Positions 36,269 through 44,891 of a stretch of DNA of 64,000 nt are shown piece by piece. The translations under genes were made by a program, and so were the position numbers. The notes under the pieces are model-generated. The model was not told the origin of the DNA, did no database searches, and saw nothing but the letters and a program-made list of their open reading frames with translations. The first letter of the stretch is position 1. The number at the start of each line of letters is the position of its first letter. Source of the DNA: Streptomyces venezuelae (GTDB lineage Bacteria; Actinomycetota; Actinomycetes; Streptomycetales; Streptomycetaceae); assembly GCF_008642275.1 (NCBI RefSeq), contig NZ_CP029189.1:6120001-6184000 (forward strand). The letters run 5' to 3'.

Positions 36269-37072
36269 CTACGAGGGGCTCTGGTTGGCCAGGGCGACCG
36301 AGAGCTCGGCGGCCACGCCCTGCAGGATCGGCACGAAGGACTCGGCGACGGCCTCCGTGACCCGGCCCGCCGGACCGGAGATGGAGATCGCGGCGGCGGT
36401 CGGCGAGTTCGGCACCGACACGGCGAGGCAGCGGACTCCTATCTCCTGCTCGTTGTCGTCGACCGCGTAGCCCACCTTGCGGACCTGCTCCAGCGCGTCG
36501 AGGAAGCCCTCGGGCGTGGTGATGGTCTTCTCGGTCGCCGCCGGCATCCCGGTGCGGGCCAGCAGGGCGCGTACCTCGTCGGCCGGGGTGTGGGCGAGGA
36601 GCGCCTTGCCCACACCGGTGGAGTGCGGCAGCACCCGGCGGCCGACCTCGGTGAACATGCGCATGGAGTGCTTGGACGGCACCTGGGCGACGTAGACGAT
36701 CTCGTCGCCGTCGAGGAGGGCCATGTTCGCCGTCTCCCCGGTCTCCTCGACCAGGCGGGCGAGGTAGGGGCGGGCCCAGGTACCGAGCAGGCGCGACGCG
36801 GACTCGCCGAGGCGGATCAGACGGGGGCCGAGGGAGTACCGTCGGTTGGGCTGCTGGCGTACGTAGCCGCACGCCACCAGCGTGCGCATCAGGCGGTGGA
36901 TCGTGGGCAGAGGCAGACCGCTGGCGGCGGAGAGCTCGCTGAGGCCGACCTCGCCCCCGGCATCGGCCATGCGTTCGAGCAGGTCGAAGGCGCGCTCAAG
37001 AGACTGGACGCCACCGCTGGCGGCAGGGGTCTTCGAGGAAGCGTCGGTGGTGCTGGCGCTGGACGTCGGCAC
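36269..37072 (-). CDS. allR: IclR-family repressor, AllR-like
   Basis: The 267-residue protein has an N-terminal winged helix at about 20-85: VQSLERAFDLLERMADAGGE, VGLSELSAASGLPLPTIHRL. The C-terminal IclR effector domain follows: TGVGKALLAHTPADEV, VDDNEQEIGVRCLAVSVPN, AAISISGPAGRV. A GTG start follows AAAGGA. It is divergent from allB. In streptomycetes the IclR protein beside allB/alc is known as AllR, a repressor released by a purine-pathway metabolite. Here its own promoter and those of gcl, catalase, hyi and aceB share one operator type, so I assign that regulon and autoregulation to it by inference. Confidence 0.88.
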   Translation of the reverse strand: MPTSSASTTDASSKTPAASGGVQSLERAFDLLERMADAGGEVGLSELSAASGLPLPTIHRLMRTLVACGYVRQQPNRRYSLGPRLIRLGESASRLLGTWARPYLARLVEETGETANMALLDGDEIVYVAQVPSKHSMRMFTEVGRRVLPHSTGVGKALLAHTPADEVRALLARTGMPAATEKTITTPEGFLDALEQVRKVGYAVDDNEQEIGVRCLAVSVPNSPTAAAISISGPAGRVTEAVAESFVPILQGVAAELSVALANQSPS

Positions 37073-37237
37073 GGCGCGGTCCTTTCGGTGCTGGCAGGCA
37101 AGGGAGCAGCCTACCCGGCGGTCGGCGTCGGCCCCAGTGCCGGGGCCAAGGTCGTCTCCGCCGGTCAGAGAGGGTTTGTCCTGGTGGCGGACGTCCTCCG
37201 GAAGTTATCCGCCCGGTTCCCGGTGGTGGTAGCTACA

Positions 37238-37281
37238 TTCTGTATAGCGAAATCTTAATTCCATCCTGTGGAAACATCCAA
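37238..37281 (-). promoter_or_regulatory. allR promoter with paired operators
   Basis: Minus-strand TTGGAT (37276-37281), an 18-bp spacer and TAAGAT (37252-37257) form a promoter reading into allR. TTCCATCCTGTGGAA (37259-37273) lies in the spacer and TTCTGTATAGCGAAA (37238-37252) just downstream. The centres are 21 bp apart. Confidence 0.7.
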
Positions 37282-37319
37282 TTGCGGTCCTGGTGTGTCA
37301 GTGCTCCGTCCGGACGCTC

Positions 37320-37382
37320 TTGACTGGGTACGGATCGCCGGGAAGACTCCGTCAACAGAACGTTGAATTTCGCTCTGTGGAA
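37320..37382 (+). promoter_or_regulatory. allB-alc promoter region with weaker operator pair
   Basis: TTGACT (37320-37325) with a weak AGACTC (37344-37349) may be the promoter. TTTCGCTCTGTGGAA (37368-37382) resembles the operator; a poor mate lies at 37346-37360 with a 22-bp centre distance. Confidence 0.45.
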
Positions 37383-37399
37383 GTGGATGGGGAGGTTCG

Positions 37400-38743
37400 G
37401 TGGCCGACGTGGCTGTGGAACTGGTACTGCGCTCGACGCGCGTCATCACCCCCGAGGGGACGCGCGCCGCCTCGGTGGCCGTCGCCGGCGGGAAGATCGC
37501 GGCCGTGCTGCCGTACGAGGCCGAGGTCCCGGCCGGAGCCCGGCTGGAGGACTTCGGAGACGACGTCCTGCTGCCCGGCCTGGTCGACACCCACGTCCAC
37601 GTGAACGACCCCGGCCGCACCGAGTGGGAGGGCTTCTGGACGGCCACCCGCGCCGCCGCGGCCGGCGGCATCACCACCATCCTCGACATGCCGCTCAACT
37701 CCCTCCCGCCGACCACCACGGTCGACAACCTGCGCGTCAAGCAGGAGGTCGCCCGCGCCAAGGCGCACGTGGACGTCGGCTTCTGGGGCGGCGCCCTGCC
37801 GGACAACGTCAAGGACCTGGCCCCGCTGCACGACGCCGGCGTCTACGGCTTCAAGTGCTTCCTGTCGCCCTCGGGCGTGGACGAGTTCCCCGAGCTCGAC
37901 CAGGAGCAGCTGGCCACCTCCCTCGCCGAGATCACCGGCTTCGGCGGCCTGCTGATCGTGCACGCCGAGGACCCGCACCACCTGGACGCCGCCCCCGTCG
38001 TCCCGGGCCCCAAGTACGCCGACTTCCTCGCCTCCCGGCCGCGCGACGCCGAGAACACCGCGATCGGCAACCTGATCGCCCAGGCCAAGCGGCTGAACGC
38101 CCGCGTGCACGTGCTGCACCTGTCGTCCTCCGACGCGCTGCCGCTGATCGCCGCCGCCAAGGCCGAGGGCGTGCAGATCACCGTCGAGTCCTGCCCGCAC
38201 TACCTCACCCTCACGGCCGAGGAAGTGCCGGACGGGGCCAGCGAGTTCAAGTGCTGCCCGCCCATCCGCGAGGCCGCCAACCAGGACCTCCTGTGGGACG
38301 CGCTCGCCGACGGCACCATCGACTGCATCGTCTCCGACCACTCGCCCTCCACCGCGGACCTGAAGACCAGCGACTTCTCCACCGCGTGGGGCGGCATCTC
38401 CTCCCTCCAGCTGGGCCTTCCCGCCATCTGGACCGAGGCGCGCCGCCGCGGCCGGACCCTGGAGGACGTCGTCCGCTGGATGTCCGCCGCCCCGGCCGCC
38501 CTCGCCGGGCTGGCGCAGAAGGGCGCGATCGAGGCCGGCCGCGACGCCGACTTCGCCGTGCTCGCCCCCGAAGAAACGTTCACTGTGGACCCGGCCGAGC
38601 TCCACCACCGCAACCAGGTCACGGCGTACGCGGGCAAGACCCTGCACGGCGTCGTCAAGTCCACCTGGCTGCGCGGCACGCAGATCGCCGACCACGGCAC
38701 CCCGACCGAGCCCACGGGCCTCCTCCTCGAAAGGCAGAACTGA
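37400..38743 (+). CDS. allB: allantoinase
   Basis: The 447-residue amidohydrolase opens allantoin to allantoate. Metal-binding blocks are [19 protein letters not shown], the carboxylated Lys in [37 protein letters not shown] and VSDHSPS. Length and order are those of bacterial AllB, with no hydantoinase-type changes noted. The GTG lies five bases after GGAGG. It precedes alc by three bases, forming a two-gene operon facing away from allR. Confidence 0.95.
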   Translation: MADVAVELVLRSTRVITPEGTRAASVAVAGGKIAAVLPYEAEVPAGARLEDFGDDVLLPGLVDTHVHVNDPGRTEWEGFWTATRAAAAGGITTILDMPLNSLPPTTTVDNLRVKQEVARAKAHVDVGFWGGALPDNVKDLAPLHDAGVYGFKCFLSPSGVDEFPELDQEQLATSLAEITGFGGLLIVHAEDPHHLDAAPVVPGPKYADFLASRPRDAENTAIGNLIAQAKRLNARVHVLHLSSSDALPLIAAAKAEGVQITVESCPHYLTLTAEEVPDGASEFKCCPPIREAANQDLLWDALADGTIDCIVSDHSPSTADLKTSDFSTAWGGISSLQLGLPAIWTEARRRGRTLEDVVRWMSAAPAALAGLAQKGAIEAGRDADFAVLAPEETFTVDPAELHHRNQVTAYAGKTLHGVVKSTWLRGTQIADHGTPTEPTGLLLERQN

Positions 38744-38745
38744 CA

Positions 38746-39864
38746 GTGGCGATTCCTTCCTTCACCGGCAACGCGAACCCGTACGGAGGCGGCGACCCGT
38801 ACGCGGACTACCGCACCGCGGACTTCCCGTTCACCCAGTACGCGAACCTCGCCGCCCGTGAGCTGGGCGCCGGTGTCATCGCCGCCAACGACGAGTTCTT
38901 CGCCCAGCGCGAGAACCTCCTGATCTCCGAGGCCGCGCACTTCGACCCCGAGGACTTCGGGCACAAGGGCAAGGTCATGGACGGCTGGGAGACCCGCCGC
39001 CGCCGCGGCGTCTCCGCCACGCAGCCCTGGCCGACCGCCGAGGACCACGACTGGGCGCTCGTACGCCTGGGCGCCCCCGGCGTCATCCGCGGCATCGTCG
39101 TCGACACCGCCCACTTCCGCGGCAACATGCCGCAGGCCGTCTCCGTCGAGGCCACCAACTGGGCGGGCGCCCTCGCGCCGACCCCGGAGGAGCTCCAGGG
39201 CGACGACGTGAAGTGGACGACGATCGTCGCCCGCACCCCGGTCGGCGGCCACGCGGCCAACGGTTTCGAGGTGGACGTGGAGCAGCGCTTCACCCACCTG
39301 CGCGTCAACCAGCACCCCGACGGCGGCATCGCCCGCCTGCGCGTCTACGGCGAGGTCCTGCCCGACCCGAAGTGGCTCGACGCGCTCGGCTCCTTCGACG
39401 TGGCGGCCCTGGAGAACGGCGGCTCCGTCCAGGACGCCTCCAACCGCTTCTACTCCCCGCCCACCAACACCATCAACCCGGGCCGCTCCCGCAAGATGGA
39501 CGACGGCTGGGAGACCGCGCGCCGCCGCGACAACGGCAACGACTGGATCCGCTACCAGCTCGTCGCCGAGTCCGAGATCCGCGCCGTCGAGATCGACACC
39601 GCGTACCTCAAGGGCAACTCGGCCGGCTGGGCCTCCCTGTCGGTCAAGACCGGGGAGGAGGGCGAGTGGACGGAGTTCCTGCCGCGCACCCGCCTGCAGC
39701 CCGACACGAACCACCGCTTCGTCCTGGACGCCCCGGCGGTCGGCACGCACGTCCGGATCGACATCTTCCCGGACGGCGGCTTCTCCCGCCTGCGCCTGTT
39801 CGGTTCCCTGACGGAGTCCGGCGCCGCGGCCCTGACCGCCCGCCACCAGGAACTCGGCGGCTGA
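38746..39864 (+). CDS. alc: allantoicase
   Basis: The 372-residue protein holds two copies of the jelly-roll allantoicase domain. The first carries GKVMDGWETRRRR near residue 78 and the second SRKMDDGWETARRRDNGNDW near 245. Each ends with HLRVNQHPDGGIARLRVYG or HVRIDIFPDGGFSRLRLFG. It hydrolyses allantoate to ureidoglycolate and urea. Start is a GTG with AAAGG upstream. It follows allB in the same transcript. No ureidoglycolate lyase gene follows. Confidence 0.95.
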   Translation: MAIPSFTGNANPYGGGDPYADYRTADFPFTQYANLAARELGAGVIAANDEFFAQRENLLISEAAHFDPEDFGHKGKVMDGWETRRRRGVSATQPWPTAEDHDWALVRLGAPGVIRGIVVDTAHFRGNMPQAVSVEATNWAGALAPTPEELQGDDVKWTTIVARTPVGGHAANGFEVDVEQRFTHLRVNQHPDGGIARLRVYGEVLPDPKWLDALGSFDVAALENGGSVQDASNRFYSPPTNTINPGRSRKMDDGWETARRRDNGNDWIRYQLVAESEIRAVEIDTAYLKGNSAGWASLSVKTGEEGEWTEFLPRTRLQPDTNHRFVLDAPAVGTHVRIDIFPDGGFSRLRLFGSLTESGAAALTARHQELGG

Positions 39865-39878
39865 CCGGCCGCTGCGTA

Positions 39879-39916
39879 CAGCCCGCCCCGGGGGCCGACA
39901 CCCCCGGGGCGGGCTG
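39879..39916 (+). terminator. 16-bp hairpin after alc
   Basis: CAGCCCGCCCCGGGGG (39879-39894) pairs perfectly with 39901-39916 around a 6-base loop. Confidence 0.87.
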
Positions 39917-39940
39917 CTGCCCGTTCCAGCCCCTGGTCCG

Positions 39941-40075
39941 GGCCGAATCCAGCCTCACCGGCGTTTGAGACGCGGGGTCCAGGCCAAATCCAGCCTCGCC
40001 GACGGGTCCGGCTCCGGGTGCTCTGTTTCAGCCTCGCCGGCGTTTGAGGCGCGGGGTCCGGGGCGGAGCCCCGTG
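39941..40075. repeat. degenerate copies of a streptomycete intergenic repeat
   Basis: CAGCCTCACCGGCGTTTGAG near 39951 and CAGCCTCGCCGGCGTTTGAG near 40031 are followed by CGCGGGGTCC, the second also by GGGGCGGAGCCCC. A third partial copy lies near 39991. This CAGCC-CGCCGGCGTTTGAG element is familiar to me as a common dispersed repeat between Streptomyces genes. Confidence 0.65.
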
Positions 40076-40120
40076 CAGGCGGGCCGCACCCGCCCGTCGA
40101 CGGGCCCGGCCCCGGAACCC

Positions 40121-40180
40121 GCCCGCACGCCCGGCGAGGGCCCCGCACGCCCGGCGAGGGCCCCGCACGCCCGAGGAGGG
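40121..40180. repeat. three tandem 20-bp units
   Basis: CCGCACGCCCGGCGAGGGCC recurs with a period of 20 bp, the last copy diverging to CGAGGAGGG. The block ends exactly at the stop codon of the SDR gene. Confidence 0.75.
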
Positions 40181-40921
40181 CTACGCGGCGTGCCCCCCGT
40201 CCACCGCGAACTCCGCCCCCGTCACGTACGACGCCTCCGGACCCGCGAGGAAGGCCACCACGGCCGCCACCTCCCGCGCCGCACCGAACCGCCCGAGTGC
40301 CGTCAGGGCCGCCTGCGAAGCCGCGTAGGGTCCGTCCGCCGGGTTCATGTCCGTGTCCACCGGCCCCGGGTGCACGAGGTTCACGGTGATCCCGCGCTCG
40401 CCCAGCTCCCGGGCGAGCGCCCTGTTGAACCCGATCAGCGCCGACTTGCTCATGGCGTAGAGCGTCCCGCCCGGACCGGGCACCCGCTGGGTCATGCAGC
40501 TGCCGATGGTGATGATCCGCCCGCCGGATCCGAGGTGGGCGGCGGCGGCCTGCGTCGTGTGGAACACCCCGCGCACGTTGACCGCGAGTACGCGCTCCAC
40601 GTCGGCCGGGGTCAGCTCCGCGAGCGGCCCGAGCAGACCCACACCGGCGTTGTTCACCAGCACGTCGAGCCGCCCGAACCGCCGAACGGTCTCCCCGACG
40701 GCGTTCGCGACCTCGGCGGCGTTCCCCGCATCGGCCCGCAGCGCGACGGCCCGCCGCCCGAGCGCCTCGACCTTCCCCACGACCTCGGCCGCCGCCTCCG
40801 CGTCGCTGACGTAGGTGATCGCGACGTCGGCCCCGTCCTCGGCGAGCCGCAGAGCGACGGCCGCCCCGATGCCCCGGCTTCCACCGGTCACCAGAACCAC
40901 GGTGCCGTTGTTGCTGTCCAT
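40181..40921 (-). CDS. SDR-family oxidoreductase (FabG-like)
   Basis: The 246-residue protein has the classical short-chain dehydrogenase layout: cofactor loop LVTGGSRGIGAAVA, acidic D in RADAGNAAEV, NNAGVG, the catalytic Ser in TIGSCMTQRV, Y and K in LYAMSKSAL, and VHPGPVDTDMNP. The SYVTG..FAVDGGHAA tail is typical. GGGAGGAAG precedes the ATG. It reduces or oxidises an unknown alcohol or ketone with NAD(P)H. It stands alone on its strand. Confidence 0.9.
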   Translation of the reverse strand: MDSNNGTVVLVTGGSRGIGAAVALRLAEDGADVAITYVSDAEAAAEVVGKVEALGRRAVALRADAGNAAEVANAVGETVRRFGRLDVLVNNAGVGLLGPLAELTPADVERVLAVNVRGVFHTTQAAAAHLGSGGRIITIGSCMTQRVPGPGGTLYAMSKSALIGFNRALARELGERGITVNLVHPGPVDTDMNPADGPYAASQAALTALGRFGAAREVAAVVAFLAGPEASYVTGAEFAVDGGHAA

Positions 40922-41029
40922 GAGCTTCCTCCCGCATCAATTGGTTGCGGGTTCAATGAAATCCGCCTCCACCCCCCACCGCTGGCAGGAATCCGACCTG
41001 GCGTTTCCCACGGATCCGCAGGAAAAGAC

Positions 41030-41067
41030 GGGCGCCCTGCCGGGAGTGGTCTCCCGGCAGGGCGCCC
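41030..41067. terminator. 17-bp hairpin after the DNRLRE/FG-GAP gene
   Basis: 41030-41046 pairs perfectly with 41051-41067 around a 4-base loop, 24 bp past the minus-strand stop. Confidence 0.88.
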
Positions 41068-41090
41068 GCGGTCACCGCTGTTCGTCCTGA

Positions 41091-44000
41091 CTACCCGATG
41101 GTCAGGAAGGAGTTCCAGCCGTCCTCGTCACGGCCCATGGGGGCGCCGACGGTGCTGGTTCCGCCCTGGAAGATCCACTGGTTCTCGTTGTTCCCGACGG
41201 CCCAGATGTCGGGGATGCCGTCACCGTTGGCGTCGGGGGTGCCGAGGACCTTCGGGTAGGCGGCCCTGCCCCAGCCGGTGGTGGCGTAGGTGTAGTCCTC
41301 GCCGCCCTCGGCGTTCGCCTTCGACTCCAGGGACGCGAGGTCGGCCCCGCCGTTGACGCCGGGCTTGCCCTTGCGCAGGGCGAGGCCCCGGTTGGCGTTG
41401 GTGTTGTCCCGGAAGATCAGGTCCGGGACCTTGTCACCGGAGACGTCCCGGACGCCGACGATGTCGCGGCCGGCCCAGCCGGTGGCCATCTTCTTGTACG
41501 AGGCGAAGCTGGAGCCGGTGTATCCGGAGAAGGCCCAGAAGCCGTCGGCGTCCAGGGCGAACATGTCGCCCAGGCCGTCGCCGTCGACGTCCTCGGTGAC
41601 GACGATCTGCCGGAAGACCGACGGGTCCGGCGCACTGAGGGGGAGTTGCATCTGCATGCGGCGGCCGACGTCGAACTGGCCGGTGCCCGTGCCGGGGTAG
41701 ATGTAGAGCTTGCCGTCGGGCATCCGCGCGATCAGGTCGGTGATGCCGTCGCCCGGGTACCAGTCGGTGGCGTGCCCGATGAGCGCGGACTGGCCGGTGG
41801 CCGGGTCCTTCCAGTAGCCGGGTGCCACTGGCTTGCCGTTCTCGACCGCGCCGGGGATGTAGGCGTCGGTGTCACCGACGCTGTCGCCCGCGTAGGTGCG
41901 CAGGTTGCCGTCCTTGTCGATGGCCAGGAGGTCGGGGTTGCCGTCTCCGGTGACGTCGCCGGGCTTGTCCTGGCCGGGCCTGGGCCTGACGAGGAACCCG
42001 TAGGTGCTCTGGGCGGAGACGTTGCCGGACTTGCCGACGGTGCGGACGTAGAGGACGTTCGGACCGGAGGTGTCCACCTGGAGCGGTACGGAGGCCGTAT
42101 CGCTGCCGGCAGCGGGCACGGCCTTCTGGTCGAAGGAGGGCCGGTTCAGGCTCCACTGGAACTCGCGGATGTCCTCCGCCTTGGCGCCGTTGCCCTTGAT
42201 GGTGAAGCTCTGGCCCGGTGTGCTGGCGGGCTCGGTGCTCCAGTCGTTGAAGTCGTCGCCCTGCGGCGGGAAGGCGGCGGAGGAGACGGCCGGGTTCGGC
42301 GGGACGGTGTGGCTGACGGTGAAGGTGCACCAGGCCCCGCTGCCGGATTCGTGCGGTCCGCTGCCGGACCACGCGCCGTCCTTGTCGGTGGCGCGGGAGA
42401 GCCAGTAGTAGGTCTGGCCGTCGGTGAAGGTGTTCCAGGGCACCTCGGCGGTGACGACGCCGTCGCTGTTGGGCGGGAACCACTGGTCGAAGACCGGCGG
42501 GCCGCCGGCGGCGCTCCACACCTCGACCTGGACCCTGTCGAGGTTGCCGTCGCGGTCGGTGCCCTTGACCTGGAAGGTCACGTTCGTCTTGCCGATACCG
42601 GTCCCGGGCCAGCTCGTCAGGCACGGACCGCCGGGGAAGGTCTGCATGTTCGCCGCGATCGGGGTGTCCGGGCGCGAGTTGTACACGACCTCGATGTACG
42701 GGGCGGTCTCGCCGTTGGCGATGAACTTCTTCCAGAAGTACGAGTCCGACTCGTTCGGGGCGGCGAAACCGAGGGACAGCGCCCCCCAGCCGGCGGTGGC
42801 GGCTTCGGAGACGAGCCCCTTGATATCGGGCGCGATCCAGTTGTCGGGGCAGGAGCTGTTGTAGCCGTACCCCGCGTATTCCGAGGCGACCACCCGTCCC
42901 CAGTACGCCGCGTTGTCCGTGTTCCTCCAGGTACTCGACGACGTGATGTACGGGGTCGAGAAAATGAGCATCTGCTTGCTGTCACACGACCACGAATAGG
43001 TCTGCAGCGCCCGGACCCTCGCCGAGATTATCTCGGAGCCCTGGAGCTGACTCCCGAAGTCGAAGTTGAAAATGGAACGAGAAGTGCCGCCGCTCGACGA
43101 CTCATACCCGACGCGGGCCTCGTTCGTGCCGCTCGCGTTGTAGTTCTGCCCGTTGTAGAAGCTGGAATCCTTCTCCGTCTTGTAAAGGAGGGTCCAGGCG
43201 TGCTTGTGCCCCTTGAAAGACGGGTCGATGAAGACCGGATAGACCGTTTCGGGAGCGTTGAGCAGCGCATTGTCCGGGGTGAGGGACAGCGCGTCGTCGG
43301 CGAGCGCCGCCGCGACGGGCTTCAGTCGCGCGCCTTCCGCACCGGCCAGTCCGGACAGGGCCAGCGTCGGGTGCTGCTTCGCGACACCGCCGGGCTTCCA
43401 GGCCGGCCTGTCGTCGGTGGTGGCGACCTTGCCGCTGGAGTCCCACATCATCGGCGTCGGCGAGCCCGCGATCTCCTCGCCCTTGGCGTCCCGGACACTC
43501 AGTGCGTCCGACGCGTCGTCCAGGTGGAACGTCATGTCGGGACTCTTCAGCCGGTACCTGAGCTGCCCCAGCAGCGGATCGGCCGCGGCCTGCTTGTCCT
43601 TGACGACCAGCAGGTGCGAGTAGCCGCCGTCCTGGGCGGTCATCACCAGGTCGATCCCGGGACGGACGTCCTCGTACAGGGCGCGCGGACCGTCGACGAC
43701 GGGCTCGGGAAGGACGCCGGGCCAGCTGACGCTCATGTCGTGGCCGCCGGTGTTCAACCGGACCAGCTCGGTCCACACTTCACCGGGCGCATCCTGCCGT
43801 AACGCCACCCGGTTCGCGCCACGTGCGGCCCGCTCTCCGCCGCCCGCCTGCTCCTGCGACCCCCCGCTGAAGAAGACACGGCCGTTGACGGCCCTGGCCG
43901 CGAAGCCGCCCTCCACCCGCTCCAGAGAGGTGTCGATCGGCTTCCACCCGCCGCCTACCTGGGCACGGAAGGCCGCACTGAAGATCTGCTTGCGGAACGA

Positions 44001-44309
44001 CCCGTCAGGCTGCGCCCAGGTCGTGGTGTTGGCGCTGCGCGCGGCCGTGACCTCGACCTCCTTGCCGGACTCCTCGGCCATCCGCCGCGCCTGCGGCTCG
44101 GCGATCGGAGTGTCCTCGCCCGACCGGCTCTGCGGCTTCCCGTCGCCGGTCACGTGCACACCGACCGGCACCGCGACGGCGGCGGCCAGCAGCACGGCCA
44201 GACCCCCGAGGGCACGCCGGCGCCCGTACCACCGACGCGCGGGTGCGGGGACCTCCGCCGACCCGGCCCCTGTTGGCGGACTTTCGCCCGCGGAATCACT
44301 GACAGACAC
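41091..44309 (-). CDS. large secreted DNRLRE and FG-GAP repeat protein
   Basis: The 1072-residue product from GTG 44309, preceded by GGGGGGAG, has one membrane or signal segment (RRRALGGLAVLLAAAVAVPV). A DNRLRE/CBM96-like region at about 430-600 reads RVGYESSSGGTSRSIFNFDF, then SGSEIISARVRALQTY-like strands. Two Ig/fibronectin-like segments (about 600-790) follow. The C-terminus has five calcium-type FG-GAP repeats: DVTGDGNPDLLA, PGDGITDLIA, DVDGDGLGDMFA, DVSGDKVPDLIF and DANGDGIPDIWA. Such proteins accompany RHS toxins in streptomycetes. It is divergent from the RHS gene, probably sharing a control region. Role in surface display is inference. Confidence 0.83.
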   Translation of the reverse strand: MSVSDSAGESPPTGAGSAEVPAPARRWYGRRRALGGLAVLLAAAVAVPVGVHVTGDGKPQSRSGEDTPIAEPQARRMAEESGKEVEVTAARSANTTTWAQPDGSFRKQIFSAAFRAQVGGGWKPIDTSLERVEGGFAARAVNGRVFFSGGSQEQAGGGERAARGANRVALRQDAPGEVWTELVRLNTGGHDMSVSWPGVLPEPVVDGPRALYEDVRPGIDLVMTAQDGGYSHLLVVKDKQAAADPLLGQLRYRLKSPDMTFHLDDASDALSVRDAKGEEIAGSPTPMMWDSSGKVATTDDRPAWKPGGVAKQHPTLALSGLAGAEGARLKPVAAALADDALSLTPDNALLNAPETVYPVFIDPSFKGHKHAWTLLYKTEKDSSFYNGQNYNASGTNEARVGYESSSGGTSRSIFNFDFGSQLQGSEIISARVRALQTYSWSCDSKQMLIFSTPYITSSSTWRNTDNAAYWGRVVASEYAGYGYNSSCPDNWIAPDIKGLVSEAATAGWGALSLGFAAPNESDSYFWKKFIANGETAPYIEVVYNSRPDTPIAANMQTFPGGPCLTSWPGTGIGKTNVTFQVKGTDRDGNLDRVQVEVWSAAGGPPVFDQWFPPNSDGVVTAEVPWNTFTDGQTYYWLSRATDKDGAWSGSGPHESGSGAWCTFTVSHTVPPNPAVSSAAFPPQGDDFNDWSTEPASTPGQSFTIKGNGAKAEDIREFQWSLNRPSFDQKAVPAAGSDTASVPLQVDTSGPNVLYVRTVGKSGNVSAQSTYGFLVRPRPGQDKPGDVTGDGNPDLLAIDKDGNLRTYAGDSVGDTDAYIPGAVENGKPVAPGYWKDPATGQSALIGHATDWYPGDGITDLIARMPDGKLYIYPGTGTGQFDVGRRMQMQLPLSAPDPSVFRQIVVTEDVDGDGLGDMFALDADGFWAFSGYTGSSFASYKKMATGWAGRDIVGVRDVSGDKVPDLIFRDNTNANRGLALRKGKPGVNGGADLASLESKANAEGGEDYTYATTGWGRAAYPKVLGTPDANGDGIPDIWAVGNNENQWIFQGGTSTVGAPMGRDEDGWNSFLTIG

Positions 44310-44674
44310 GACGTACTTCTCCCCCCTCGGGCGCCTGAAAAGGCAGCCCTCGGCACTCACCAAATGATTTAGGACATTGGCTTGAATAACGTGAACGGTT
44401 GGTTCCGCCACCGCCTTTCAGGCGAAGGACATGCCAGCCGAGCATGAACCATCCCTCTGACATCTTCACCCGTAAATCCGCCTGCCGAGAGGGTCGTTAG
44501 GGGGTGATTTGCGTCGATTACCCCACGGTATACACCCGGCAAGGTGACAAAGCCCACACTGATTCCCGGAACTATGGCTTTTCATCTCCGCCGACCACAG
44601 AATCAGTCGCTAATTGTCAGTTTCCTGCCTGCCATGTGCCTTTGCCGTGGCGGCAGAGCGTGGGGGGGGTCCAC
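44310..44674. other. divergent control region of the toxin locus
   Basis: This 365-bp stretch is clearly richer in A+T than its surroundings and lies between the two divergent large genes. It should hold both promoters, but I could not fix a -35/-10 pair with proper spacing. Confidence 0.5.
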
Positions 44675-44891
44675 ATGTCGCCGTTCTCGGCGAACAATTT
44701 CCGCCTGCCCGGAAACAGAAAGGCGCGCGCCTGGCGCGCGCGCCTCGCCGGGCGTATCGGCGTCACGCTGTCCGTGACGGGTCGCAACTCTTCTGCCTGC
44801 CGATGCCTGGGCGGCACCACCGGGCGACCGCAGTGGCGTCGAGCTGCCGGGGCTCCAGAAGGACCTCAAGGCCAAGCCCGACCAGGCGGCC
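44675..44891 (+). pseudogene. 5' end of the RHS gene, signal peptide split by a one-base frameshift
   Basis: From ATG 44675, after a run of G, the frame reads SPFSANNFRLPGNRKARAWR, then ARLAGRIGVTLSVT, a basic start and hydrophobic core. At GGG 44779-44781 the frame should lose one G: the next frame then reads VATLLPADAWAAPPGDRSGV, then ELPGLQKDLKAKPDQAAMDA, joining the large RHS frame. Without the loss, the hydrophobic core and AWA-A cleavage site are in separate frames, and TGA at 44775-ish blocks the RHS frame upstream. Either a sequencing error in a G run or a real inactivating or phase-variable indel. Confidence 0.75.
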
